Notes: generated by a model not told the origin, from the letters alone. A stretch of 64,000 nucleotides of DNA from Hydrangea macrophylla (GCA_033977485.1 CM066991.1:56787350-56851349); one strand, 5' to 3'. Counted from the first letter of the stretch, positions 21,530 to 33,830 are shown. Made by a program: numbers and translations.

Positions 21530-22200
21530 TTGGAAAATTTGGGAATCAAATATATAACTCTTAAAAAGAATTTTTCCAAACTTTCAAATGAGTTAAATAT
21601 TTTGAAATCCCAAAATGAATCTTTGAAGATTGAAAATGAAAAACATGTTTTAAAAGCACAATCTTCAAATGAGCTTGAAAAAGAAAATTTGGAGTTGAAA
21701 AAGCAATTAGATGAGTTAAAATCTCAAAATGAAATTTTGAGAAAAGAAAAGCTTGTTTCAACCAATCAACCTTCAAATGAATTTATTGAAAAAGAAAAGG
21801 TTGAATTGAGAAAGGAGGTGGATGATTTGACAAAAATTTTGGCCATGTTTACCCAAGGTGAACAAAATTTGAATATGCTTTTAGGTAAACAAAAATGTAT
21901 TTTTGATAGGTCGGTTTGGGATTTAATCCCACATTCAAGGAAAAGAAGTACAAAAACTTCTTTGTAAAGTCCACATCCTCTACTTCAAATTCTCAAAATG
22001 CTCACAAGAATTTCTTTGCTAAAGCGTCAATCTCAAATGAGATCCTTCCCCATGTAACATGTCATTATTGTATGAAAAAGGGGCATGTTAATTTTAAATG
22101 TTCATTTCGAAATAAAATTAACATGGTTTGGGTTGTGAAGGGATCCTCTCCTACCTCCTTGGAAAATGTTGCATCCAAGAGGCGCTTGGACAATGGTTAA
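21530..22200 (+). pseudogene. Element C gag fragment: coiled coil plus zinc knuckle (frameshifted)
   Basis: Residues 1-120 of the first frame (21530-21967) form a strong heptad-type coiled coil rich in Leu, Lys, Glu and Asn (for example NELEKENLELKKQLDELKSQ). It then enters the LLGKQKCIFDRS motif of copia gag proteins. Near 21915 the frame shifts by one base, and the true continuation is in the second frame (21916-22200): GFNPTFKEKKYKNFFVKS, then a CCHC knuckle CHYCMKKGHVNFKC. The frame ends soon after the knuckle at NKINMVWVVKG. The family role is RNA binding and particle assembly. The N-terminal gag domain and all enzymes are missing. An upstream start near 21480 is possible. Confidence 0.75.
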
Positions 22201-22877
22201 ATCTCTTACCTTAAGCCTAGTAGGAGTAGGATAGATTAATTTGTTTAGATTTGCATACTTGATATTGCTTATTTGAAAAATGATGATATGCTTTTGCTGC
22301 TAAACTGTCATTTTTATGAACTGCTGAACAAAGCAGTCGACTGGTACCCCGACACAGTCGACTGATTCAGGTGTAAGGCTTTGAACTTTTTAATTCTGTC
22401 TTAGTCAGTCGACTGAGGAGTCGACTGGTTTTGCATCTTTAATCCCTGCCCTCTTCCGTCGACTGTGGCGTCGACTGATCCGTCTGAATTTTTTGATTTT
22501 GAGTTCTCCAACTTTATTATTGGTTTCTTTTGGGAGAATATGCTCTCTTTTCACATCTTTTTGGTATCTTTTATCATTGCACATGCTTAGGGGGAGCACT
22601 TTCATGTATCATTTGCTCACATGTGGTTATATTTGTTTATTTTTTGTATCATTTTGGCTTTTTGTTTTGTATGCCTATTGTGAGGGGGAGCTTTGTGTTT
22701 TATCCCCAAATCTTTTTGATAACGTCAAAGGGGGAGAAATATGAGAAGTATTGGGGAGAAGTATTTGGGTAGTTATCATTCATGTTCGTAAATATATGAT
22801 ATCTATTATGAATGATTGTATGAAAATGACCAAATATGCTTATATTGGCATATCTTTCATTGGTTGTTTGTCATCAT
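22201..22877 (+). other. Non-coding 3' interior of element C
   Basis: No domain is seen. It holds four to five CAGTCGACTG-type words at 22330-22475, and the GGGGGAG words seen at 22590-22600, 22683-22690 and 22729-22737 resemble extra purine tracts ahead of the real one. Confidence 0.55.
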
Positions 22878-22892
22878 CAAAAAGGGGGAGAT
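22878..22892 (+). other. Polypurine tract of element C
   Basis: CAAAAAGGGGGAGAT lies directly before the TGTTAG start of the 3' LTR. Confidence 0.8.
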
Positions 22893-24246
22893 TGTTAGCC
22901 TTAAGGTATATTAAGGCATATTTAATTATGTTTTGATGATGTCAAATATGCTATGATAATTACATGATTCATATTGATTCATTCTTTGTTATTATCATAG
23001 TCATTTTTATGCTCATATATAATCTCATGTATTAATATTGTATCAATGTTTTAACATCTTTGTGTGCATGAGATTTAATTAATGTAGATCAAGATTACAA
23101 GTAGCTCAACAAGGATCAAGCTTGAAGACTTGAAGATATTTCATCCTTGGTTGAAGTCTAGGACCATCATTGTAAGGCATCTTGATCTCACACTCATAGG
23201 GGCTCAAACAAACTCTAAAAGTTAAAGTTTTGGAAACAAATTTTAAATGGGTCATCTTTAAAGAAATGCCCCAACCAATTGAAGAATAATTAGATGTTGA
23301 GTTTTATATGGTTGGAAAGGTATTTGAATCTAGTTTCCAAAACATCAAACGGATCGCAAATCCGATTTTTGTACAGGGAGATATGGCCATTTTAGTGGAG
23401 ATGTGTCAGTCTGCCAAACAGGGAGGGGCAGTCGACTGAAGGCCCGATGCAGTCGACCGAACTGAGCAGAATGTAAACAGAACCCTCTGTAAACACATCT
23501 CAGTCGACTGCTTTGAGTTCCAGTCGACTGCTTCAAGGTCCAGTCGACTGAAGCGACCTGAAAAGGCATAACGGCTAGTTTTTAAAGGGGCTTTTAATTA
23601 CCAAATGTGCCACCAACGGCTATAATCTTCCAAGGCCTATAAATACATGTTTTCCCAAGCTATTTATTGTTGAGATTTTGATTGGAAAACATAGTATTGA
23701 TCACTCATCTCTTTGATCTTTAAACATTATTATTTGAGCCCTAGTTTGAGTGAAAAATCAATTTGCTCTAGATTTCAATTGTAATACTTGAGAGAGCAAA
23801 TTGTAGTGAGCTTTTATTTGTATCATCTACTCACTAAGGAGTTATTGTGTGAGCTTGAAATTGTATTATCCACTCTAGAGAGAGAGTTTCAATTTGTATT
23901 CAAATCAATTGTAAAGAGTGAGGGTTAGTAACCCTTGTGTGCAAAGAAGAGGTGTTCTTCTTTGGGAGAGATTGAAGGCTCTTGTAACGGTTTGGTGCAC
24001 ACCCGTAAGTGCTCCGGGATTAAAGGAATCCTCAAGAGGTGTTCTTGAGGGGTGGACGTAGGCCGCGGGGTGCGATTGCCGAACCACTTGAAAAATCGGT
24101 TTGCAAGTTTCTCTTCCCTTCTCTCTTTATATAATTGCTTGTGATTGTGTTTAATTTGCTATTAAGTTTTAAAAAGGTTAAATTCCGCTAAAACCTTATT
24201 CACCCCCCCCCCCCCCCCCTCTAAGGTTTCCATATTTGGGCCAACA
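22893..24246 (+). repeat. 3' LTR of element C
   Basis: TGTTAGCC to GGGCCAACA, 1354 bp, nearly identical to the 5' LTR. The main difference is a 17-base C run at 24203-24219, against 7 C in the other copy. Confidence 0.9.
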
Positions 24247-24251
24247 CAATC

Positions 24252-24590
24252 TATCTAGCAGGTCTGCTCCCCAAACATTTCTTTGAGGAAGGTCATGATG
24301 GCACTAGCAGAATCATTCGATTGTTAATGGTGTTGCAACATACCAGTCATAGAGGCCAGTATGTAACAACGAGCCAGTGCATTCAATTTCTTCCACTTAT
24401 CAAACTCGGGTCTGGCATTTGTATAAGCATTTTCCGCGGGTTTTGCAGGGCATAGGGTAGTGATGACATACATGTGATCCTCTACAGTTAAAACAATATC
24501 CAGATTATGTTTCCATTTAGTATAGTTGTTTCTAGTTAACTTATTTTGTGTGAGTACGGTGGCAAGTGGACTAAATGCAGATCCAGACAT
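24252..24590 (-). pseudogene. Copia A gag N-terminal domain (separated by element C)
   Basis: The frame 24590-24324 (ATG start) encodes MSGSAFSPLATVLTQNKLTR, then NNYTKWKHNLDIVLTVEDHM and RPEFDKWKKLNALARCYILA. This is the N-terminal gag domain (DUF4219/UBN2-like) of plant copia elements. The CAATC duplication of element C (24247-24251) marks the cut; the rest of gag resumes at 20014 and below. The role was capsid assembly. This is the best-preserved segment of A, but cannot be translated into a full gag. Confidence 0.8.
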
Positions 24591-26264
24591 GATTAATTCT
24601 GAAAAAGAAAAATAGACATTTTAATATGGATATCAAAATAGATCGTGCAAAATAAAAGAATCCTTAAAACTCCTTTATTGTAACAAAGTCTTCGGGATAT
24701 CGAAACAAAAAAGTGAAGCCTTCATGAGGTGGCCATTATTCGATCTTTCGATTGATTATGACTTGTTTGCTATGCAACTCTTGCTAAACAGGTAATGACT
24801 CCTGAACCAATTTGATCTCTAAGTTTCTGAATAATGTCCCGTGTGGGATCCCTTATCCATAGCTTAGCTAGTATGTACCATTAACTAGGATCCAATCACA
24901 ACTGCCTCAAGTAGTGCCTCCATGTGGTAGTCACCCTCTAACATGATTGATCCTACCTGTAGGAAGTTCACATCTAGTAACCAATGAGTAGCGTATCCTC
25001 CTTATGGAATGATCACCCCTGGCGGAGTGACATAGAATGCAATACTCATTTTATAGTGAACCGTTAATGGAAGATCGTGGGAATTATAAATAAGTCCCTC
25101 TCCCACTAGATTTGATAATTAAGGATTTTGCTTTTAGAGAAAATGTTTCTACTCAATTCCCATAGACATCCAATGTCTACTAATGAGTTAAAACAGTTTT
25201 TGATTTTTATTTTAGAAAAATCATTTTTACATGCATGTAGTAACAATATATAAAATGCCAATCACAAACAAGTATATAAAATTAAAAACTAAAATGAAAT
25301 AAAGATATTCGCAAATACCTCTATCTCCCATGGCTCTATCTTTATCGATCCATCTTCTTGGTTTGATCACCTCCAGCTCCATCTTCATGGACAATAGCTT
25401 GCTGCTCCATCTTCATGGGTTTCCTATTTTATTACAAAAATCCTATACTTCTTTTGAAGCTTACAATTTTTCTAGAAAAAGAAATTAGCAACAAATAATA
25501 AATAGGCTAAGGAAACCGGTGCGACTCTTCAATTTGCAGGAATGGAGTCGTAGCGCCCTTTACACATGCCTGTAAAAACCAAACCAAAATTTTAAATACA
25601 CACCAATCTCAAACATTAAATACAAAATAAAATGTTCTTGGTGACATGGGAGATAGAGGTCTAATCTTTGCTGCAAAAAGTTAGTTGCACAAACAACCAT
25701 GCATATATAATAGAATATTTTTCTATTGGAACCCCTAATTGATTCGCATAGTCCATAAACTCTTTATGAAAGAATTAGAACATGAATATAGCATCTCTGG
25801 TTCTCTATCACCTCGATCGATCTAAGGAACTTCAATCGATCAAACTTTCGATCGATTGAACTTAAGATTTCACAGATTGATTTAAAATTTTTCAGAATGT
25901 TATAAAAAAATTAAAATAAATAAATTTTCAAAACTTTTAAATTGTGAAAAACTACTCGACAGAGAAATAGTTTCGATCGATCGAACAAAGATGATCGAAT
26001 AGAAACAAAGTTCGATCGCTCAAAACTAGTTCGATCGCTTTACCCATCATTATTTCGATCAATCAAAAGTGTTTAGATCGATCGAACAAAGGTATTTTCA
26101 ATCGATCGAAACACTTTCAATCTATCAACACTGCCATGCAGTTTCTGTTGTAAAAACACTACAAAAATCGATCTATAATGATGCAGTTTCAAAAAACAGT
26201 CCTAAAACTATCGTGCAAATCAAAACGAGTGTTCCAAACACATTTACAGATCGAAACGAATGAT
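24591..26264 (-). other. Long 5' leader of copia A
   Basis: About 1.67 kb separates the PBS from the gag start on the minus strand, long for a copia leader. No protein domain is seen. The PBS-proximal part (25810-26130) contains another array of CGATCGATCG and TCAATCGATC words. A CTCCATCTTCATGG repeat lies at 25375-25425. Confidence 0.6.
25810..26130. repeat. CGATCGATCG word array in copia A leader
   Basis: At least ten variants of TCGATCGATCGAA or TTCGATCGCT are dispersed here between the PBS and gag, matching those inside the LTRs of the same element. Confidence 0.65.
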
Positions 26265-26276
26265 GCTCTGATACCA
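26265..26276 (-). other. Primer-binding site of copia A
   Basis: Minus strand TGGTATCAGAGC (initiator Met tRNA type), two bases from the 5' LTR edge at 26279. Confidence 0.85.
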
Positions 26277-26278
26277 AT

Positions 26279-27678
26279 TGAAGGATTTAGGCTTCAAAAA
26301 ATCTAAATATATGTGCAGCAGAAAATCAGTTTCAAAAACAGTCCTTGGAAGCCGGGATCTACTACTCATCAACTCTATAGATGCATACACAAGAGGGATA
26401 AGAATGTCACCTTGTGGTCTAGAACCCAATTCTAAATTCTTCAACTTCCAGCAGTCTCCTCTAGATGCTCTTCACCATTATGTCTCCTATAAATGCTCTT
26501 GGAGTGGCTAGGGTTGGTGGGAACCCAAATAGAGAGGATATAGAAGGTTGAGAAACCATAAACAATTTCTACAGGTTTGTATAAATGAAAACGACGATCC
26601 TTCGATTCTATACGCAGCTGCCTTATTTACAAATTTCCAAACTAACTTTAAGCTTTCGATCGATTGAACCTTCAATCAATTGAAACTCTTTCAATCAATT
26701 GGTTCATCATCCTCATATGCCTCTCCAAGGATTCTGATGGAGCTAAGAGTGGGACCTCCTAAGTTCTTTATTGTTGGCTCAGATCATTTGTTAATTCCTA
26801 TGATCAAACTCTTTGATTAGCGAATTAACTAAGTAATTAACATTTACTCCACCAAAAAATGAAAACTGCACTCCAACGTCAAAGAACAAATCCGAAGTTA
26901 TAGCGAGACTTGTATGGTGTACTAATGTCCCTCTATCGTCAGCATTCATAATCATATTCAGGCAGCCGAATAACTGTTACTGTCAACCTGAATGATGATT
27001 ACATCTTCTATTCCTTGAGTCCCATTCACCTCTCAAGATTACCAAACATGTTGATAATTACTTATCAATAAGACTGTAGTTCTCAGTAATAAACTTGGTG
27101 ACATTCTTAAGGGAATGCTTACTCTTTATTAGAGGGGTAGATTGTATCTTGACAATATATGTTCACAACCCTATGAATATGACATACCCAAGATACCCAG
27201 GTGTTGATCTTGCAAGACCTCACTGATTCGTAAGTCAAAGCAGTCACATCCATAGTCTGTGTCCATAATCGTCTCAAGATTGAGAACACATACCTTATAT
27301 AAGTTATGAGTTCTTATCGATTGTTGACAGTTTTATATGTCAATAGGAATCTCATGGTCTGTCAATGCATTATAAGCACTAGCATATTAACTAAGAGTCA
27401 TACTCTAATAATTGAGATCCATCACTCTATCCAATGGTAGTTAATAATGCTGCAGTGTTTCCTAATGAAATGTCAAGTCTCATCATCCACTGTCACAAGT
27501 TCTAAATATCAAAGAATAGTAATTCATATCTCTTGTATGTATCTCATACATACATGAATTACCTACTATAACACTTATGGATTACATTAATCATTTGATA
27601 ACACATACATAATGAAATGTATAAATAATATCTATATATAAAATGCCAAATGTCAAATACATAAAGACCGGGGTTTGA
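26279..27678 (-). repeat. 5' LTR of copia A (outer end lost)
   Basis: It aligns with the 3' LTR (6346-8521) from TGAAGGATTTAGG to 'ggtttgag'. The last 15 or so bases present in the other copy are missing, and older copia D sequence starts immediately. Confidence 0.8.
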
Positions 27679-29620
27679 GCAGATGAAGAAAAACTGTTTC
27701 AGCAAAAGAAGCAGGCTCATCCTCATCCAATTGTGCACACATTTGCATATATGAAAATGTCTCCCTCATTTTTTAAAACGGCGATAAGGAACTTTTTGCT
27801 CATCACCTATGGTGTACTACTTAAGAATCTTGAGTGCCTAGTGGTACACTCCCACTATCTGGTACACTCCCACTAGCGTCTAATGGTGTACTCCACTCGG
27901 CTGGAGACTAGTACCATTTCCAGTGATTACTAGATGTAGAATCTCAATCTCCCCACCGTTGCTTAAAGATGGTATATTGTCTTCAGCATCCTTCAACTCA
28001 TAGAGGTCAAGATATCTCTTAGTATTACTAACCTGGGGAAGTCATTCTCAATATCATGTGACACCATTTCTATCATTCCTATACCCGCTTGTTCATCATA
28101 CGTAACATAGCCTATCGAGCTATTAGAATATCTTATAAAGATATGCTTCTAGCTCTCGGGCATAGTTTCTAACACTTATGCAAGGTACCTCATGAGCCCC
28201 ACAGGCGCAAATGTTCCAAAATGAACTTCTCGCCTTTCGATAGCTCATCAAGGGGGGTGGAAGGAACTGACTGAGAAAAACACTCTTTTATGTAGGCAGC
28301 AATCAAGAGTACATCCCCCCAAACATTGGGGGTTTGACTTGCGCCATCATAGTCCTAGACATATCTAGGAGTGTCCTATTCCTTCTTTCTGCAATACCAT
28401 ATTGTTGCTGAGTTCCTAGAATAGGAAGTTATCTATGTTTCCCCTTTTCCTCATAGAATTCCCTGAACTGATTAGATAAGTACACGCGATCCCTATATCA
28501 CACGAAATCATCTATAAAAGTGAGAAAATGAGAGGCGCCATGACATGCCTTTACATCCTTAGGTCCACAGATGTTTGAGTAAACTAGCTTTTATGCTTGA
28601 GTAGCTCTAACAGCCTTTCTAAAAGGCTTTCGGCATGCTTTTCCAACTAAGAAAGACTCACACATAGGTAGGTCAACCCCAGTGGGTGGGCCCAAAAGGC
28701 CTTCTTGAGCTAATAAAGTGATCTTATCACATCCTATGTGTTCAAGTCCAACATGCCATTTCTCAGAATAAATGAATAATAGGGGAAACTAGAATTTATT
28801 AATAAATAACTCTTAAGTAGTTATCCCTAGATAACCATATCCTGATAACACTACCACCCAAAAATATCCATTCTATTGCCATCGAATTGGAAAAACACCT
28901 TCGACTGCGTTCTTCCACCTTGTTAGCCTTAGTTGCACACTTTCTAGCCCCACCCTGCCTCTTGGCGGGTGTAGTCTTACTATTGCGTTTATGCCCACCA
29001 GCCTTGCGCTAACCTCTACTTATGGAAGTTTTGGCCAAGAGTATAGCAATACAGTTCGCCTCAACTTTTAGCACTCTGCATTATGCTCAACATGTTAGAA
29101 AATGTCAAAAATAAAAAATTTAACATTTCCTTTGTGGATCATGATTTGTTTTCTGTGGACTCTTAAATCAGGCAAAGAATTAATCATAGCCTGAAACTGC
29201 AATTCACCAGTAAAGATGTTCCTAGTAATCTGATATCACAAATCATACCTGTCATCGACCTTAGATGTCCAGTCATCGTGTACTTGGAATGTTTCCTTTA
29301 CTTTCCTTAACTTCATAACTGGATACTCAATCTAGTAGTGAATGTGCCATTGAAAAAAAATTCGAGTTGTTCTCACAATTCTTTGGCTATGGGTAGTACT
29401 TACACTTTCCTAAAAGATCATGATTCATGTTGCTTATCACAAAGCGCGTGCTATGATCCTTCTTGAGCTAAGTGTTATAGGCTTTCAAGGTTATAACGAT
29501 ATTGGGCTGGAGGCCCATGCATTATTCGGTTTAATAGGTTGGACCATAGAATAGGTCTAAAGCCCATAAGCTCTTACTCCATTCTATAGGTGTGGTACTT
29601 TGCAATGCCATATTAAAAAA
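27679..29620 (-). pseudogene. Copia D gag-to-integrase remnant, heavily decayed
   Basis: In broken minus-strand frames copia landmarks appear in order. About 29150-29230 is gag-like (MINSLPDLR). About 28350-28560 is the integrase core (FLTFIDD, then YGIAERRNRTLLDMSRTMM, with the catalytic Glu). About 28590-28680 has KPFRKA and NICGPKDV. About 27690-27760 has the linker before RT (LDEDEPASFAETVFLHLL). RT and RNase H are absent: homology stops where copia A begins. No block is intact for more than about 30 codons. It is older than A, which interrupts it. Confidence 0.65.
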
Positions 29621-30819
29621 AAAATAGTTCCTTTTAAACTTGTGTGGTTTGAAAAATATTTGAGAACATGCACAAGGGATTGCCTTTATTATTTGCACAT
29701 TTCATAAAGTTTGTTTTAAAATCCAATTACAAATGAATTTTCTCCTTTTTACAATTTAAGACAAAAAAATTTGTTATTGCTCATTAATCAAATCTTAATT
29801 TTATAAATCAAGAAAAACCTTTCATAATTGATTTTTCTAAATAAACATCAATTAGATGGTACAAAAATCTATCTAAGATCATTCACAAGATATAAAGTGC
29901 GCCATACAACAAAAATGCGCATAGACCCCCAGGTAGGTCCGAATTGACAACTTAGAGCTCATGCTAAGGTAATTCAAGTGTATGATGTATAAACAAAGAA
30001 AACCATCCCTTTACAAATAAGCTTTTCCAATACAAAAACTATAAATGCTCATCCTCACATTACATATAGCCATAAAAAAAATTAGGGATGCTTTGTTCAT
30101 ATACATACGCAAACAATCTTAAACATACATCGTGAGGACACAAGCTCAACAAATTGTCTAGTAATCGTCCAATCATTTTATCTAGATTAATGCATTAATC
30201 ACATACACCAAGCACTCATGCGGTCTATTTAAAAATGAATTGCCTAATCCATAAATCGATTTAAAGAGTAGGATTTAAGGTCTCAGGTCATCCAATCACG
30301 AAGAACAGTAATTAAAATATGTCCAATAATGCAATGAGCCTCTAAAAAATAATACAATGAACTAATTCATTGCTAAGCCCGGTTAGCTCCTATAAACTAA
30401 GGGAAAAATTCAATGAAAAACCTTGATTTTTCACTAATTTATAAACAATTTTAGATTTTAAAACTCATTTTAAACCCATTAGTCAAGGAATTTTAAATTA
30501 ACAAATTAATTTAAACCCTATGAAAAAATTTAAATAACAGAAAAACTAATTTTTCATTAAATATAAAAAAAATATTTATAATTTTATCAAGGCCTAAAAA
30601 TATTTTTAATCAATTTGACAAAATAAATTGATCTAGTTAAACAAAATTAACTATGAGCAACTAAATTCATAAAAATACAAAAATTTTGAGAAATTTGTAC
30701 TCCAAGAAATTTCAGTGGTCTAATATGGTGTTCTAAACTCCCCATATTACTTTTAGAAATTAATAGTCTATTTTGGCTATTTTAAGCAATAAAAAAATGC
30801 CCATAAGTATAGATTTTAT
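29621..30819. other. AT-rich leader of copia D
   Basis: No coding signal. It lies between D's gag remains and its PBS-like site, so it is probably an untranslated leader, about 1.2 kb long. Very AT-rich. Confidence 0.4.
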
Positions 30820-31400
30820 GCTCTAATACCAAAATAAAAATGAGATACTTCACAAAAATTTTCTCACAAGACCCCAATCAGTGTACAAAAACACTGCTCG
30901 TTAAATATCAAGAATTAACAACTTTATTTGTTATATTTCAAGCAATGAATATTGCGTACTTAACACTATACAATACATTCTCTAAAATATATTCCAAAGA
31001 GTAAGAAAATTCACTAAATTTTTTTTTTCTCAAGCTACCATTGGTGTGCTAAACACATTATATTAATTCCATGAACTATTAATCAATAAAAATATTTTAA
31101 GCAATTTAATACGTGTACAAAAACATATAATCATATGCACTAAAATATTAATATGATTTAGATAACTTACCAAAATTTATCTAATAATTTTGTATGGTCT
31201 CAAAACAGTGTCCCTTATGTCCCATATTAATTACAAAAATTAATGACGTATTTTGGCTATTTTAAGTAATTAAATAAATATCCATAAATATAAATCATAT
31301 GCTCTAAAATACCATATACACATGATAATTTACCAAAAATTATCTTAGAGTCCCAAACAGTGTACTAAACACTAAGAAAATTTCAATATACAAAAAAAAA
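30690..31400. repeat. Diverged direct repeat near copia D 5' end
   Basis: About 30690-30930 and 31130-31375 share an ordered series of words: 'gtctcaaa/gttctaaa', 'cccatatta', 'attttggctattttaag', 'cataaatata', 'atgctcta', 'atacc', then 'agtgtac'. This fits duplicated LTR or LTR-edge sequence; exact ends cannot be set. Confidence 0.4.
30820..30831 (-). other. PBS-like site of copia D
   Basis: Minus strand TGGTATTAGAGC differs from the initiator-Met PBS by one base. It places D's 5' LTR at higher coordinates. Confidence 0.45.
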
Positions 31401-32028
31401 AATAATAATTATTATTTTCAGAATTTTAAACAAATTAAAACTCTTAACTCTTTTTGAATAAGGTCTGTTTTGAAAAAAAAAAGAAAAAGAAAAAAGGAAG
31501 ACCTCGAACAAGATCTCTTATTTTGGGTCTGTTTGGCGTGGCTTATGAAAGCCTCAACATTTTTGAAGAATTGCCAAACAAAACATTAATGACCCGTGAT
31601 ATAACAAAATGCACAAAACGAGGTGTACATAGGGTTGTTCAAAAAAACTGTGAACCCGAACCGACCGACTGAACCGAACCAAACCAAAAATTTTGATATA
31701 TCTGACTAATGGTCGGTGGTCGGTTCACTGTTAGTTAAAAACCGACTAGTTGGTTCGGTGGACGGTTTGGAAAATTGTTACACCAAAACTGACAGAACCG
31801 ACCGAACATTGCTTTATCAATACAAGTTTATGTGTTTATATCCTTTTAGTTCAAAAAAGCTACTGCTCAAAAGTGGACTTTAGTTCCAAAGAAAAAAAAA
31901 GAGTGATTAAAATAATATAATTGGCCTAGAGCCATGTGAAATGGCTGACACTTGACAAGTTAACAGTGTCCTTTTTCAAAAAAGAAAAAAAAGTGATGAA
32001 GGGTTTTGAATATCACTCTCAGTATTTG

Positions 32029-32031
<3 letters not shown>

Positions 32032-32088
<57 letters not shown>
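32032..32088. repeat. (CT)n microsatellite
   Basis: About 27 CT units in the hAT element, about 30 bp upstream of the gene-like ATG. Such tracts are common in plant 5' UTRs. Confidence 0.9.
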
Positions 32089-32118
32089 AATATATGATAT
32101 ATATATATATGTGTGTGT

Positions 32119-32223
32119 ATGCTAAGCAAATTAACTAGGGTTTTGAAACCCCTCAACCACATCGTGGCTCGCCGGCTACTCTCCATCAGTACCGCAAGAT
32201 ACCCTCTCTGCCATCACCTGTAA
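32119..32223 (+). pseudogene. Captured exon-like frame with a mitochondrial-presequence look
   Basis: The ATG at 32119 opens MLSKLTRVLKPLNHIVARRL, followed by LSISTARYPLCHH. The first 27 residues contain Lys, Arg and His but no acid, alternate with Leu, Val and Ile, and include an RRLLS-type site, as in plant mitochondrial targeting peptides. The TGA/TAA end at 32221 is artificial: the frame is cut at 32218 by the solo LTR. It continues in frame after the duplicated TCACC, at 35165, as PSRPPPQYTLSLSLSHIHTH, then drifts into CT-rich sequence. I read it as first-exon sequence of a host gene carried by the hAT element. The donor gene is not recognised, and a chance frame cannot be excluded. Confidence 0.4.
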
Positions 32224-33539
32224 TAACCTGCATTTTCATTTATTTGCATTTCATATTTAAATTCAATTGTATTGTTTATCTTTAATTGCAATTCTTGTGT
32301 GTAGAATGTATTTCTCGTTTGATTTCATATTTAAAATTCTTATTAGGGCCAAACAGTAATTCTTATAAAGTTAGTAATACCTGTGTTGAATTTCAAAACT
32401 ATATTTCAAAACGGTGGAAAAGTTTACTCTTGATTCAAACTGTATTTTTATGAAACCGGAAAATCACTTCCTACGTTAAAATGAATTTTCTGTATTTTTG
32501 GGGCGACCACCGCGCCCCGAAAATACCAGTTTCTGTTTAAAACTGTCTGTGCCGCTAGGATTCTCACAGATTTCGAAATTTACGTAAGGAAGACATGACA
32601 TTCACTTTAACTTCATTTATAACTTCTAATGATTGCATTGAGCCTTGTTTGGCTATGATTCTTTGGTGTATGTTTATGTTGGACCTTAATCTAATTTTCC
32701 CAAACATCCCTATTTGGCCCCTAGAGAGCTACACTTGACCCTTAGTTTCACTGTGGAGCTAAACAATCAGCTCAATATCTCATACGTATGTAATTGAGCT
32801 GAGTATTTCTTGTATAAGGATATTTTGCAAAACAAATTCAATGGTAGAGTGTAGAAGGCTTAACTTGGCCTCCAAGTCCACCAATTTGTTCTATATATAT
32901 ATATATGCACACACACACCTCTCTCATTACACATTCTGGAAACCTGAGAGAAAAGAGAGAACACAGAGAGTTTGAGAGTTTTCTTCAGCAAAATTATAGA
33001 GAGAAGAACTTCATCCTCCATAACCAAAAGCTTGGGTTTGGGATTTCCTATATTGCTATTCTTTCTCAACCAATTTCTTCTATCTATATCACAGTGAGTA
33101 TTTTTAAACTCACGCTTGAATGTAATTCATGCTTAGTTATTACTTGTGTGTGTATAATTGTTAATCACCATTCTTGATTTTAACCATGGAAGCTTGAGCT
33201 TCAAAATCACCATTTTCAAAACTTAACCAAAACAAAATTTTTGAGATGATTTAGGAAGATTATAGTCCCTAGTAGCTACTGTCAAAGTATTAGACCTTAA
33301 TTTGTTCATATAAGAAAGTATATTGAAAATGAAGTTTTGACATGTTTTAGTTTTTCATAAAATTGGAGAGCTATGGATCAAATGGTGTTTAAATGATAAT
33401 TGATTCTTAATCCTTGTTGAAAAACAAAGAGAATCATATATTATATGCCCTATATACTTTCAATTTCGAAAATGGGTCAGTTTGGACCCCTTATGCTGAA
33501 ACAGAGCAGTTTCTGCGGGGAAGATGAAGCCTCAGCATT

Positions 33540-33830
33540 AGCTCGCGCCACGATCGCGCGCGAGCGAACCGCGCGAGCGACCCTTGGCGCGAGCGATCCG
33601 CGCGCGCGATCCTTGTTTCCCCAAGCAGACAGAAAAGTTTATTTATATAAAATGGAATTTAGGCTGATCGCGCGAGAATCACTTCGCGCGAGCGATCCGC
33701 GCGCGCGACCTTGGCTTTCTCAGGCAGACAGGAAAGTATATATAAAATGAAAATTGGGCTTATCGCGCGAGCAGACCGCGCGAGCGACACTTCGCGCGAG
33801 CGATCCGCGCGCGCGACCTCTGACAGTTTC
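33540..33830. repeat. Three about 100-bp units with GCGCGAGCG words in solo LTR
   Basis: GCGCGAGCGATCCGCGCGCG occurs three times, starting near 33588, 33686 and 33797. Each occurrence is accompanied by a 'caggcagacaggaaagt' block and TATATAAAATG. CpG density is far above the surroundings. Confidence 0.8.

Larger units (their letters stand above)
20020..24246 (+). mobile_element. Young gag-only copia-type element C
   Basis: It has LTRs at 20020-21363 and 22893-24246, a perfect 5-bp target duplication CAATC (20015-20019 and 24247-24251), an initiator-Met-type PBS after the first LTR and a purine tract before the second. The 1.5-kb interior encodes only part of a gag protein. RT, integrase and RNase H are absent. 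The LTRs differ at only about a dozen positions plus a poly-C length change (about 99% identical by eye), so this is the most recent large insertion here. It must have been mobilised by a related autonomous element. Confidence 0.9.
6346..27678 (-). mobile_element. Ty1/copia LTR retrotransposon A, old and twice interrupted
   Basis: On the minus strand the order is 5' LTR (26279-27678), PBS (26265-26276), long leader, gag, protease, integrase, RT, RNase H, polypurine tract, 3' LTR (6346-8521). Gag-protease-integrase-RT is the copia order. Element C sits in gag, element B in the integrase region, and an hAT MITE in the 3' LTR. LTRs differ at well over one base in ten by eye, and the coding region is full of stops and frameshifts, so the insertion is old. 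The outer edge of the 5' LTR is lost, so no target duplication can be paired with GGAAG at 6341-6345. Confidence 0.85.
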
